Shown here in pieces: positions 1 to 12,479 of a stretch of DNA of 64,000 nt. Each line of letters begins with the position of its first letter. The first letter of the stretch is position 1. The notes below the pieces were generated by a model. It ran no database searches. It worked only from the letters and a program-made list of their open reading frames with translations, and was not told the origin of the DNA. The translations under genes were made by a program, and so were the position numbers. Origin of the DNA: Trichoplax adhaerens (lineage: Eukaryota; Placozoa; Uniplacotomia; Trichoplacea; Trichoplacidae); NCBI RefSeq assembly GCF_000150275.1, contig NW_002060975.1:276130-340129 (forward strand), given 5' to 3'.

Positions 1-443
1 TAGTGAAATTAGGATGATAATCTGAGAGAATAAGCTAAATTAAGCGTTTCGCTAATAGTTTCCTATTTACAATACACGCAACAGAATTAAAAAAACTACG
101 ACGATGTAACATTTCAGAAAACTTTATAGAAATCTGGGCGTCAATTTAGCAGGGGAAAGTTAGCAAAGATGTTCTTCTATTTGGTGTAGTCTATAAGAAT
201 TCATAAAATCCATTGTTGAAAACCTACTTAAATTGACTTCAATGGACTTTTCTGTAGCACAATGAGATTAATATAATTTTTGTGGCTAATTAATTGTTAG
301 TACTAAAACTTCTAATTAAGAAGTCTATGAATATACAGCCGTCGTAAACATACCTAACCACAAGATAGACTTTATTCGTACATTAGGCAATGCCAGTACA
401 ATTTTGTATAAGCAGCATGAGCAAATGAAATATTTAAGTGTGA

Positions 444-1454
444 TTAATTTCTATTTACGCTGATAGAATTCAGGGTTGATCCAGTAGAAGTTACTTGAAT
501 CACAGACTCGTCTCTTTTGTCAAATTTACATAACGCTATTCGTCGAATTAGCGCAAGTGATTTTTGCCTCACCTTTAAATCGAATTTTATATATAGAAAG
601 GGATTTAAAATAACAATTGATGTCGTTATCGTGACGGTGAAAAATGCAAACAAAAAATTGACCATACTCTTCTGACGAATTTGAAGCGTCGATTGGCCTG
701 TTATTGCCATACCGAAGCCAGTAGCAAAGTAGGGCCAACTAAATGTAATGTAAGAGACTGAAATCCAAGTGAGCATCTTTACAAATTGTTTCTTTTTCTG
801 CTGGTTTCGTACGGCCTGACTTTGTAGTACTTCGCCAGGTCGAACGTACGATTTCTGATAAGTAATTATTTTCCCGTATAGAATTAAAATAATGATAGTT
901 GGAATAATAAATACAATTGTTGCATGAAATATCATGAACACTGAAACTGATGGCGTAATATCTGGAATATCACAAAGTAATGTATCGTTCTGATGAACTC
1001 CTACAATGATAAGAACCGGTGCGTTGATACTAGCCGAAGCTAACCAAATTATAATTTCACCAATGACCAGAATAGAGGTCTTATTATGACGATAATATGA
1101 TGATAGCGGTCTAACGATTATAAAATACCGATCGATGCCAATCAAGCATAGATTCATCATGGAGACTCCAAATGAGGTAAATAAAGAACATAGCACCACA
1201 CGACACATCAATGTGCCACCACTGTAATTTAAATTGCGATTTACAATCTGAACATAACCAGTTAGTGATGCAACAGTCGATATGATATCGGATACAACAG
1301 AAATACGCATTAATTTATAAGATGTTTTTCGAAAGCTTTTATCGAAAAAGAAAAGGTATAAAATGATCAAATTGACTACTAGCCCAAATATGAAAATAGG
1401 AATTCCAACGATCGCAGCGTATCGATAAATTTGAGTTGCCCAATCCATATTCAC
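444..1454 (-). CDS. Class A (rhodopsin-family) GPCR, intact single exon
   Basis: A 336-residue, intronless seven-helix receptor. Class A hallmarks seen in the translation: Asn28 in helix 1, Asp56 in helix 2, Cys84 at the top of helix 3, DRY at 108-110, Trp137 in helix 4, Cys161 in extracellular loop 2 (disulfide partner of Cys84), Pro185 in helix 5, a FSWP motif around 238-241 in helix 6 and NPFLY at 284-288 in helix 7. Length is normal for the class. There is no long N-terminal ectodomain, so the ligand is likely small or binds within the helices; I cannot name it. The loop-2 stretch with NDT-x-LCD and the loop-3 stretch YVRPGE are shared with the paralogs at 3.5-4.5, 8.3-9.3 and 12.2 kb, so this is one local family. 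It is the only copy of the four with an undamaged frame. It is expected to signal through heterotrimeric G proteins at the plasma membrane. Confidence 0.93.
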   Translation of the reverse strand: MNMDWATQIYRYAAIVGIPIFIFGLVVNLIILYLFFFDKSFRKTSYKLMRISVVSDIISTVASLTGYVQIVNRNLNYSGGTLMCRVVLCSLFTSFGVSMMNLCLIGIDRYFIIVRPLSSYYRHNKTSILVIGEIIIWLASASINAPVLIIVGVHQNDTLLCDIPDITPSVSVFMIFHATIVFIIPTIIILILYGKIITYQKSYVRPGEVLQSQAVRNQQKKKQFVKMLTWISVSYITFSWPYFATGFGMAITGQSTLQIRQKSMVNFLFAFFTVTITTSIVILNPFLYIKFDLKVRQKSLALIRRIALCKFDKRDESVIQVTSTGSTLNSISVNRN

Positions 1455-3487
1455 ATATTAATCTTGGAAATTATTGTTGATATTTCTCTCTAACCAACCG
1501 TAGAGTTTTCAGTTGAAATGATGATCGAAATGCTCACTGTTTTATTTGAATGATCCAATCTAGCGGTATGTGATGCAAGTACAAAAACTTAAACTGATTT
1601 CTACGCCTTATTACATGCATTTTATCAATGATAGAATTTACTATACAATATCGCTTAACATTATTCTGCATGATGAATATGTGACAAGCAATTCTTAATA
1701 AATACTAAGATATTACCTTGCATTACTATTAATAATGATTTAACGGAAAGAGTTGTCGCATCAATCACGTACATTCGCCATCCAGCCTCAAAATAGGAAT
1801 GCAATGACAATAAATGATTAGCTGTCAAAAAAAAAAACAAGGCTGAAATTGCAGCTGTACCTGGCATTTGTTATGTCTTTAAGGTCACATCGTACGTGTC
1901 TCTCAAACAATTATACGTTGAGACATATCTATCAAGTTTAGCTATTTCCCATTACTTTATAGCAATATGTTCTGTTTACCAGATGTTATATTAAACTGTT
2001 CCAATCATCTCAGTAAATCAATACCATAGCCATACCTGGCACTTAAAGTGTGTCAATTAAATATGACAATAACTTAAAATTATTATTGCTCATAACCAAT
2101 CAAGAAAATTATGACTAAAAAATCTCAAACGCAGTCTTTTTATAGATAAAATTCAGTTGCAAAGTAGGTAAAACTAAGAAGTAAGTTACCGTCGGTAAGT
2201 AGTTTATTTCGTATAGACGATGTTAAAATTGCCTTATGACAAGATTAATATAACTTCACTTTATCACCTGATAGCACATATTACAGTGCGATATTTGACT
2301 TGGATATTTGCTTCTTTCCATGTATATATGTTATAAAATAGAAACGACATTAACAGTATAGTTATTTATGGTATTGTAGTAAAGTTTTATAAGAAATCGT
2401 AGTCCTCGTTATATTAGTTTGAAGATATAGGGCATACATTTACGCTAGCGAGATATTACTGTCTATTTTCGTTTTAATCTTGGCTAATGCGCCAGTTTAA
2501 AGTACTGAGTTTTAATTCAAAAAATTCTGTGAAATCTATCATTTCTAGGCTGTATCTAATCTCTTACATTTATTGACATAAGGGAGAAACTCTAGTTATT
2601 CAACCACTGAATTAGCAGAAAAAAAGAAGGAAAACCTCGTATATCTAGAAATGGATCGCCTCAACAAAATTTCTTGAACTGCCTAATACCTACCAATTTA
2701 AAGCATTTGATCCATTCGAGATTTCTCTATTAGTAACGCTTTAATTTATTTGTCTTAAAATGATGATATGAATAAAAATTTCTTTAAGCCAAGAAATGGT
2801 TTGTCAGCTTAAATGATTCTATTTTACGCCAAATCATGATTTTAATGCCCTTGTTATTCAATCATGGTTGTAAGTTATTTTCCTTTATTGCATTGATATT
2901 GCCTTGAATAAAATAATTATAATTATAAATTCAATAGTTTGTTTATCGAATTAAATAGATCTACTCTGTAAAATCCAATCATTATTCCCATGAACATGCT
3001 GCAATATGTAATCAAGATCATTAAATAAGAATTAGCTTATTGACTTAATCTAATAGTATTCAAAATTACAAATTAAATACTTATTTAAAGACTTTATATG
3101 ACTGTAGTGCAGCCCCAATTATAGCTCAGATTACGATCCAAAATTGTACTAGAATAGTTAAATTTGTTAGGTATTCAAATGGGCCTTGGTAGAGGTTAGA
3201 CGAATCTAACTTATGTAATAAAGCGAAATTTACTAGAAACTGTAACTCTTGATTTATTGTTGAAGAAACTTTATCACAACGACTCTATTCTTTGATGCCA
3301 GAATTATCATTCTAAGCAATTATTCTACTCAAATTCATTTTCACTTACGGTATAAAGTACAATTTTTAATTTAAGAGATTCTATCTACGTGTATCGAACC
3401 ATCATTAGATAGATATCTGTCGTACCTATTTTTAAAATGATAAAAATATTTAAGCGGACTTAAAAAGCTTATAATCAATTAACTGAT
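1455..3487. other. Gene-free stretch between GPCR copies 1 and 2
   Basis: AT-rich sequence with only short, unconvincing ORFs. One 68-codon minus-strand ORF near 1661-1867 has no recognisable motif. I see no repeat or RNA gene. It presumably holds the promoter of the GPCR ending at 1454 and the 3' flank of the next copy. Confidence 0.5.
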
Positions 3488-4484
3488 TCAATTGGGCGCA
3501 TCTAAATTTATAGAACGATGGTGTTTTTTACATCTACAATTTAATATCTGCTTTAGTATGTTTATGGCTCTGATTCTAACATAAATATCGTATTTTAAAT
3601 AAATTATCGGATTGAGTATCGATATAGATGTTGTTGTAGTAATAGAAAAAAAGAGAAAAAAAAAGGCAATAGTACTCTCTTGACGTATCATGATGATAGT
3701 ATGACCAGTGATTGCGATGCCTATTAATGTTGCAAAATTTGGCCAAGCTAACAATATGTAGCAGGATGTTATTTTGCATAGCATTCTAATAAATCGCCTC
3801 CTCATGGTGCGCTCTATTCTACGCTGATAACCTAGAAATTCACCAGGCCTGACATACGATTGCTGAAATGCTATAATTTTACTATATATGATAGCAATTG
3901 ATATCGTTGGAATAATATAGAAGACTACAGAAAATAGAACTAAATATGCTCTTGTAGTAGTATTTAGGTCTTGAAAGTCACACAGCATAGTATCATTATG
4001 ATGAGCAGTAATGATCATAAGAAACGGAAGATTAAGCGTCATGGAAACTAACCAAACCAAGCCTTCACCAAGGATTATAACACTCTTTTTATGATTTCGA
4101 TAAAATGATGAGAATGGTTTTACGATAGCAAAATAACGATCTAAACCAATGATGCATAAATTCAAGGCAGAAATTCCATACGATGAATACAAGAAGTACA
4201 AGCCGATGCTACAAACCATTTTGCCTCCATAATAATCAATCCTTTGATCTATAATTTGTGAATAGCCGATCATAGATGTTGCAGTAGACATGGTATCGGA
4301 TATAACTGAAACTAGAAATAATTTATAGGTAGTTTTTTGAAAGCCACGATCTGAAAGGAATATATAAAGTATAAACAGGTTGAGTAGAGCACCAAATACA
4401 AAAATAAGGACAACTACGACTCCTGCATACTTATAAATTGTATCAAAAATTGAATTTTTCGATGTTAGTTGCTGTTTGATTCAT
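3488..4484 (-). pseudogene. Class A GPCR paralog 2, N-terminal frameshift
   Basis: A close relative of the receptor at 444-1454. The open frame from 4291 down carries helices 2-7 with DRY, the loop-2 NDTMLCD motif, YVRPGE in loop 3 and NPIIY in helix 7. Met at 4291 is internal: the same frame continues upstream without a stop through a good helix 1 and the KTTYKL intracellular loop, then reaches a stop with no Met. A well-placed ATG (4482-4484) opens a second frame whose first ten or so codons look like the paralogs' N-terminus. The two frames are offset by one base within a pair of 5-base homopolymers (plus-strand 4445-4449 and 4455-4459). The whole span is 997 nt, that is 3n+1, consistent with one extra base. 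It is either a recent pseudogene or an assembly/sequencing error in a homopolymer. The seven-helix core is undamaged, which favours recent loss or error. Confidence 0.8.
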
Positions 4485-7400
4485 AATTGTTGACGAGATT
4501 AAAGACCATAAACGAAACTAAGAATTCTCTTCCTTAAGCACAACGTCTACTAGAGATTGCTATAGCTATAAAAATTCTACAGTTCATGTTTTCTCTTTTC
4601 CCTTAAAAAATCTATTATTTATCATTTCTTGGTAAATATTAACTTCTGTTTATTTCATTAAAGAAGTAAGATGTCGCTGGCAAGCATAATTTAAAATACT
4701 GTTAATCTACTTTATGGTTATAATAGCATTTTAAAAATATACCACTAATTTCACTGGTACCTATAATTCATCTTGAAAAATGACTGATATTGTTATTATG
4801 GGCTTTTATTAAAAGAGCATAATTGAATAATAAATGAAATCGAATAGGCTAGTTCAGCTGGATCATTTCTAGTCTATCATAGGCATGACAAGATTCGTTT
4901 GAATCATTTTCATATTTTTATATTATAGAATAGTCACTAAAATATATAGGTTCATTGTGTTACAATAGTAATATGACATCATGAAATGTAGTCATTTTTG
5001 CTTCCTCATTTCTATTATTCTAGGTAAATTTTATGATAGTAGCCTTAGAAATTAGTCTGGGAGTTATCCTTTGACTCCTAAGAAATTAAGGACGATGATG
5101 AAATTAAAAATTTTTTATCTAACGTCAGTACGAAAATTATAAATAAGCATGAAAGCAAGCGAAATCTTGAAAATCATGCTGCCATAATCCTTACTAATTG
5201 CTAATCCCTTCTAATTTAATGAGCAAATAGACACTGCAACGAAAGAATTATGATTACGATTAATATTTACCTCTAATGTATTTTAAATTTCAATTGAAGA
5301 AATTACCTACCATTAAATTGATTTACCACTTTTAGCTAACATGATTGATTAGTTGTCGCTACCGATATCTACAGTATTTTTTATTTTCTAAGCAAATAAA
5401 ATTCATTCTTTGTGTATATGTTGTAAGTTCAGAGCATAATGCTAGAGTTTTATTAGTACCTAGATGTTAAGAATTAACTACGATGGTGTTTATATCACAT
5501 TTACTAGCTCTATGTATATAATGTGTACATGATTTGTATATAGTTATTTTAATATCGAAAAAAGCTTAAAATTTTAGTACCATAAAGATATAAGTTGTAC
5601 CATATGTAGTGATGTTGTGATATTGTGTAGGTTGTAATTCTTTTTTCAACACTATAGAGCCAGCAGTAACAAGCAAAAGCATGGTCATGTTGTTGGTAAA
5701 AAGGATGTTCCAGTTTAAGTTTCGTAAGAAACTGTAGTGATCGTAGAATTTCATTTTTATAAGTAGTCCAGAAGTTAACAAATGTTTTTCAGTAATTCCG
5801 GTTTATACTCTTCGGGTTGTAAACAGGCCAAAGATATAAAAAGTTAAAGTAAAGCAATAGAGATTGTCTTTTCGTACTTGAGATTAAAGTCTGTGGTTGA
5901 AAACTTTTTTAACGAGAACCCCGTTATAAACCGTTTTACTCCAAATCGTTCGGGGTTAGAATTATTAGAGAATTGGAAAGAACAGATTTATTACATCATA
6001 TAAAGCGATATTTCTAACATAGATCTTAGCTATTTTGTATTACATTTTCTGTACTAGATCTAGTTTAGGTCAGAATAACCATAATAGCTTATTAGATAAT
6101 CAGAATATTTATTATTGCAATCATTCAATAGCCATCTGAGTCCAAATTTATAGTATTCACTCTTTTTAGACATCAATCAAACTTTGATTATGATTTTAGC
6201 CATTATAAAAAAAATAGTACGGTAACGCTTATAACTAAACTATACCAATAGAATTAGACAATTTAGCTATAGTAGACGCTATCATACATCTGAATGCATA
6301 AGGAACTGCAATAATAACTCCAGCTTCATCTAACTCTTGCCTAGAACTCGTTCTTCATCACCTAAATCGTACCCAAAGTTCTATTTATTAAAGTTATATT
6401 CAAATGATTGGAGTATTGTTCACAATATGTCAATGTTTGTCTTCTATATTTTTCAACAATGTCAAGTGCAGTAGGAAAAATGATAGTCAATCTTATTTAA
6501 TAATCATAAATTTAATTAATGAAAAAATTTTGCTATTATATAATAGCATAGCTTACCCCTACTAATCAATTACTATAAAATGATATTATTTTTCCTCCCT
6601 CTTTTGAAATTACAGCCACTTTGTATCGTACGGAATGACGCGTTATAAATCTAATAAGCTGAGTTACCAGTTAAGGCATCATTTGATAACATGATTATCC
6701 CAATGTGCTGTATACTATGAATTTACTTGATAAATGAACAATTTTTCTCATATTTGAATATTAACCATTGGCTTATGGACAAATGCTAAAGGAGTTATAT
6801 AGTCTACATAAACTTTTGACGTAAATTTAATCTTCCTAATTCATTGTCATTTAAGTAGACCATTTCATTAAATTCATTATTGTATCTATTGCAATAGAAT
6901 GAAAGATATATGGATCACAAAAAATGATAAAGGAAATACCTACAGATCATATAAGTGAAATATACTGTGTTTGTAAAGTATGAACTATAAATACATAGAA
7001 CTTGGAAGTACTTAGCCAGATTTTCAATACAAGAGCATGATTTATAATATAACATATTTCTTTGTTATACTGTCAATGTGTGTACCGTAGTAAATTCGAC
7101 ATCATTTACATTTTTCGATGCTAACACAATAGAAATAAATAATAAGTAACAAGAATCAGCTGTAGTAATTCTGGTTTATTTCTCGGAAAAAGTGCTGACT
7201 GTACTTTGGTCTGTTATGATAATCACTGTACAGTATAGTTACAGCTGTAACCCATAATCATTTAGAAGTAACAGAATTGTTACATTACTACGGCAGTCTA
7301 CGGTAGGTTAGCACATTCTCTAGCATTAACGGTTACTAATAATTTTAAGCATAAAGCCTATTGTATGCATTATCAATTCATTACTCAGCGATGTTAATCT

Positions 7401-7500
7401 GTATTAGTATTTCATTCCTTTTGATCAATTAATTATTTTTAATCAGTTAACGGTGTAGTTTTACGCGTATTTAAGAATTGACGTTTAGATATATGTAGTA
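4485..7500. other. Gene-free stretch between GPCR copies 2 and 3
   Basis: No convincing coding region. A 71-codon minus-strand ORF at 5566-5781 shows no motif and is probably chance. The sequence is AT-rich with no obvious tandem repeat. Confidence 0.5.
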
Positions 7501-10500
7501 TACTGTATTAGAAAATAATTCAATTATCATCATTAGTAATAGACCGCAAAAAATCTAATTACATAGAATCTAAAACATTTTTATTTTAATATTACAACAG
7601 ACATTGTATAATATGATAACCGTTATAGAGATTAGACAAAAGTTGGAAGATTAATTCTGTTCAGCAAACTATATATGCTGAAATCGGATGTATGATGTAT
7701 TCGCTATTCCTATTAATAAATCCATTCGGAGGTATATCTAACTCACTGTAAAGTAACCATTAAAAATCAAACCTCAGTAACGAACTACGAATCTAAAGTA
7801 TTAACAAACTTACGTTTTTCGATATCTAATAAGATTGTCACTCATAAGTCCTACCTTCTGACGAATGGAATTATCAGTACTCTAAAGGTAGGAGCACTTG
7901 ATCACAGTTGCTTTGACTTACTCTACGACTAGATTAGAAGTTAGTTTACTTTATTTAGTACTTATGAAATTAGAAATTCAAGATCCAGCATTATATAATA
8001 TTATTGATGTACTTGAATATTCTAGTACCGCATCTTAGTCACAATAACGATATCACTCGAAAATGTAAATCATTTCAAAATTAGGAGACTACAGTAAACC
8101 ACATATCTCTCCAAGACGAAGCCAAGAAATTAATAATAAGCTGTACAGTAGAATCGAAATTTTTGTGTCGTATCTCTTTTGTAGAATAAATACATAAATA
8201 TCATTTATATTAATACATGCAATACTAACAGTCGCAATAGGTGTAAAGTAAACAAGATGAACAATTAAGAATTTATGCTTAGAAGAAAATGATACAATTA
8301 ATTTCTACGGATGAAGTTACGTAGTGATAAATTTTTTTTCGACTGCAGCGACTCTACTTTACTAATTGAATAGCTACTTTTACATTGAAATATTTGCATT
8401 TTTGTCAAAAAAACCCAAGATCTTTTTCTAATATTAACATCAAACTTCAAGTAAATTAGTGGATTAAGAATCGATATCGATGTTGTTGCAGTGATAGAGA
8501 AAAGAAGTAATAGAAAATAGACGATGCTTTTTCGGCGTATCATCATTATAGACTGACCAGTTATCGCTATGCCAATTATAGCTGCAAAAAAAGGCCAACT
8601 AAGTAATATATACGATGCCGTTATACTTATCAGCATTCTAATAAATCGTTTTTTTTTGGCACGCTCTTGTTCATTCTGATAATTTAATATCTTTCCAGGT
8701 CTCATATATGATCGCTGAAAGGCAATAATTTTTCCATATGTAAAGGATATTGCCAATGATGGTATGATATACAATATTACGGCAAGAGTAAGTAAAAATA
8801 TCTTTGTCATTAGATTAAGTTGCTTGGTATCGCATAACATTGTATCGTTATGATGAACAGTAACAAGGCTTAAAATGGGAATAGTAATAGATAGTGAGAT
8901 CAACCAAATTAATATTTCAGCTGTGATAAGTATACGATTTTTATACCGTCGATTCAATGATGAAAATGATTTAACAACTGCTAGATAACGATCGAAACCA
9001 ATCAAGCATAAGTTCATCATTGAGATTCCATACGAAGACATCATGAGATACAAAGCCACGCGACATATTGCTTCTCCTTCATTAAAATTTACATTGTGAC
9101 TAACAATTTGTGCATAACCAATGATAGAAGTAATTGTTGATATAATATCTGATATAACCGACACTCGTATTAATTTATAGGTTGTTTTCTGAAAAAATGA
9201 ATCGAAAAGAAAATGTACAGTAAAAATAAATTAATGAGTAATCCAAATATAAATGGAGGGAGTCCAACGATTGCAGCATATTGATAAATTGTACTAGCGA
9301 TATCCCGTATTTTGTTATTAAGGAGTGATAAATTCATCGTCTTTACGCAATATCAAATATCTTACTTCAATTAAAATCTACGACTAATCGATTTTTGGCT
9401 AAAGCACTTTTGATGGCATTAGCTACTTATTTGATAAGAATATACTTAATTTCAAGTTTACCTTGAAAAATCAAATTAACCACTTCCAATGCAGACGCCT
9501 TTCAACCTTTTGATCATCTACAGCCGCCAGGAAAGTTGTCGATGTAAGATCAATTAAGATTACGAGATAAATTTTCTGGATTATAAAATTTCAAAATACA
9601 GTATCAATATTACATAAAAATCGATCTATAGTTTGAGATTTTGCTTATATCAACTGTAAGGTCAAGCTATCTATTAATGAAAATGACAAATATGGTATAA
9701 CTGAAGATAGTCTAGTTAAAAGTGCTACTTATAAGTATCAATCAATCAATCAAATCTTATAAACACAACGATACATGTATGGCTATTTGGTAGTAAAATA
9801 GGGCAGGTATCATAGTGGCTGCCATAAAGTTAATTATTTAGAGCATAAAGTGGGTAGAGGAACAATAACGCTAATATGACGTCAGATGAAAGTAATGAAG
9901 AAAATGTAAAAGCCTACCACAAAGAAAATTGACGCGATCTAAAATTACATTATTAAGTGCAACGATTATTCCAGACATGAATTATTAGAAGAAAGAGTAA
10001 AGTTTTTTTCCATATTCTTTTACTTAGTAGTCTTTTTTCTAGGTCACTTTGTGCTAACCTAAGAATACGTGCAAGTATACTTTCAGGACGTTACTCTTAT
10101 AACTAATTGAAATCACTATAATACGACATTCTTGAACCTTGTCGTTGCTGAATAGAGAAAAACCTATTCTGAACTATCTCCAACCTTTAATATCTGAATT
10201 AAAGCTCTGTATTTTCTATTCTATGATAATTTCTTGGGTCTTGACAATACAATTTTACTTTATTTTATTAAATACTTATTGTATTAATTAACATTGTAGC
10301 TATATCATTTCACTCCTCCCATGAATCATTACGGTACTAAAGGATCGATTATTGTTTATTTCGAAAAGTATAACCGTAAGTGCATTCCGTAAATAAATAG
10401 ACTTAAATCTATCCAAACAATATAGTGATTGATATCCATTGGGTTCTAACATCTAAACCAACATTGCAATTAGTTAGTACATCTTCTAGTTGCTCTTAAA

Positions 10501-10640
10501 ATATTATCTCACAATCAAACGTGCGATAGGTTCCTGAATCTTTATTCTCATAATATTATCTATTTAAGGCTAATAGGTAACGCAATTTCTTCTATTAACA
10601 ATAAAACAATGGATATCATAGATCTTGTAGATTACGTTAT
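7500..10640. repeat. Segmental duplication, copy A (contains GPCR paralog 3)
   Basis: By eye this segment aligns in collinear blocks with 11640-16110. Matching anchors include the 3' flank of the GPCR (7540-7750 versus 11680-11882), the 5' part of the GPCR and its upstream flank (9180-9545 versus 12123-12460), a block near 9740-10120 versus 14470-14850, and a long block 10150-10640 versus 15640-16110 (shared landmark TCTCATAATATTATCTA). Divergence is substantial, with many substitutions and small indels, so the duplication is not recent. Copy A lacks two stretches present in copy B. Confidence 0.75.
8298..9337 (-). pseudogene. Class A GPCR paralog 3, frameshift in first intracellular loop
   Basis: The main frame (up to about 9197) encodes helices 2-7: D in helix 2, DRY, loop-2 NDTMLCD, YMRPGK in loop 3, SWPFFA in helix 6 and NPLIY in helix 7. 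Upstream this frame hits a stop inside helix 1. A second frame begins at ATG 9335-9337 and encodes a good N-terminus and complete helix 1 (IYQYAAIVG onwards), ending at the YIFF start of the first intracellular loop. The two frames meet around plus-strand 9200-9213, an A-rich tract. The full span is 1,040 nt (3n+2), consistent with one missing base. GTG at 9164 is internal, not a start. It is a pseudogene or an assembly error; the rest of the receptor is well preserved. It lies in segmental-duplication copy A. Confidence 0.8.
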
Positions 10641-10683
10641 GATGAATAATAATCACAAGTAAGCATGATAAGAAAATGCTGAT

Positions 10684-10880
10684 ATGTCTAATTTCAGGAA
10701 ATCATCAATATTCTTTGATAATATAGTAACAACGATTCGATTACGCATGTCATACGCAACAAAACGTCTTTTTGCTTAATATGTCCAATTTCAGGAAATC
10801 ATCAATATTCTTCAATAATATAGTAACATCGATTCGATTATGCATGTCATACGCAACATAACGTCTTTTTGCTTAATATG
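10684..10880. repeat. Two-copy tandem repeat, 97-bp unit
   Basis: Two adjacent 97-bp units starting at 10684 and 10781 share landmarks such as AATTTCAGGAAATCATCAAT and GTCATACGCAACA, with only a handful of differences. A local tandem duplication in non-coding DNA. Confidence 0.9.
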
Positions 10881-11891
10881 CAAACTTCCACTTTAGGTAT
10901 CTGCAGTACCTCCGCAAAAATATGGATCATCTCTATATATTCTATGTAAGCACTATGCAAATATAGTGAGCAATCTAATTTATTACAGCGATAAAATCTA
11001 GATGTTACTTATGCCTTTCCGAAGTGGAAAAAATAGTGATATCCTATAATGCAATAATTTAGTAGAGAACAATATCTACTAGAAGAAGGTCAGAAAAATA
11101 GAGGCCAAGTTCAAAGGCTATCCTGAACTTCGACGACTAAATGAATGCTCTCAACTCTTCTATTTACTGATAGTTTAGGTAATCTTAGTAGTAGAAGTTT
11201 GTGATATTTTATTCGATGCTTTCAGTACAGTTTCCTATTTTGGCTTTGTAATATACTTCTACTGTTATCCTATAAGATCGATTTACTTTTATGGGAATAA
11301 ATACACATACGTGGTATAAATTTAATTATTACCACGCATGCAAATGGTTACAAACAACGATTATAGTAAAAACGGTAGCAAGAATTGTTATTTCAGTACT
11401 TGATCACATTGACATTCATCAATAATTGCTATCCATTTCTTCGATTAATTATTTTTGTTAGCTACTAGTATAATTTTATTTAAAAGTGGACATACGAGGT
11501 ATATTTATACTAGTTGAGACATTCTTTTCAACATAAAGAGGGACAGGTTAGGCCATGACAAGCAAATGGTATGTAATGATAATGATAATAAAAGGATACT
11601 GAAAAGAAGTGCCTTCGTCTTGTAAAATTATGTTGACATTAGTATGTAGTACGTTTCGGAAACAATTAAATTAACATCATTAGTAATACGCAACAAAAAT
11701 CTAGTAATATAAAATTATAAATTCTTTATTTTAATATTAAGATAGTCATTACATTAGTACATTAATAAGTAAAGCGTCTCGGCAAAAGTTTGAAAAGCTT
11801 AAGTTTGCTTAGTAAACTATGTTCAATGAAATCTATTTATCTTTTCTATTAATAAATGCTTTTGGCCTAACTTACTAAAAGTTATGTACAA

Positions 11892-12122
11892 NNNNNNNNN
11901 NNNNNNNNNNNNNNNNNNNNNNNNNNNNNNNNNNNNNNNNNNNNNNNNNNNNNNNNNNNNNNNNNNNNNNNNNNNNNNNNNNNNNNNNNNNNNNNNNNNN
12001 NNNNNNNNNNNNNNNNNNNNNNNNNNNNNNNNNNNNNNNNNNNNNNNNNNNNNNNNNNNNNNNNNNNNNNNNNNNNNNNNNNNNNNNNNNNNNNNNNNNN
12101 NNNNNNNNNNNNNNNNNNNNNN
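11892..12122. other. Assembly gap (231 N)
   Basis: A run of unknown bases. It removes nearly all of GPCR paralog 4: the left edge is in the gene's 3' flank and the right edge is in the first intracellular loop. Confidence 1.
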
Positions 12123-12283
12123 GGTTGTTTTCTGGAGTACGGATCGAAAAGAAAAATATACAGTATAAATAAATTGATTAATAGTCCAAATGTAAATATA
12201 GGAACACCAACGATTGCAGCATACTGATAAGTTACACTAGCGATATCCCGTGTTTGATTACTGACCATTAATAAATTCACCAT
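12123..12283 (-). CDS. Class A GPCR paralog 4, 5' fragment at gap
   Basis: The N-terminal part of a receptor closely similar to paralog 3. ATG at 12281-12283 is followed by the shared IASVTYQYAAIVG segment, a full first helix (FTFGLLINLFILYIF) and the start of the first intracellular loop, then the sequence enters the N gap. Compared base by base with paralog 3, the loop region before the gap is one base shorter. The reading frame therefore ends as YSRKQ instead of the QKTTYKL seen in paralogs, which suggests a frameshift here too. Sequence beside a gap can be poor, so I cannot tell decay from error. Helices 2-7 are missing from this assembly. Confidence 0.7.
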
Positions 12284-12479
12284 CCTGATATAATATCAAA
12301 TGTCTTGACGCAATTAAAATAGATCACGAATAGATTAAAGCTAAAATAATGATCGATACTTATCTCAAGAGTAATATTTTATTTCAAATGTATCTTAAAA
12401 ACGGAAGTGATGACGTTCGATGTAGACCCTATTAAACCTTTTGATCATCTATGTTAGATAATAATGTCGTGAATTACAA

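Noticed and set aside
4289-4291. ATG at 4291 as the start of GPCR copy 2
   Set aside because: Helix 1 and the first loop are encoded upstream in the same frame, so this Met is internal to the ancestral protein.
9162-9164. GTG at 9164 as the start of GPCR copy 3
   Set aside because: It corresponds to a Val inside helix 2, as seen in the intact paralog; the true start region is at 9337 in another frame.
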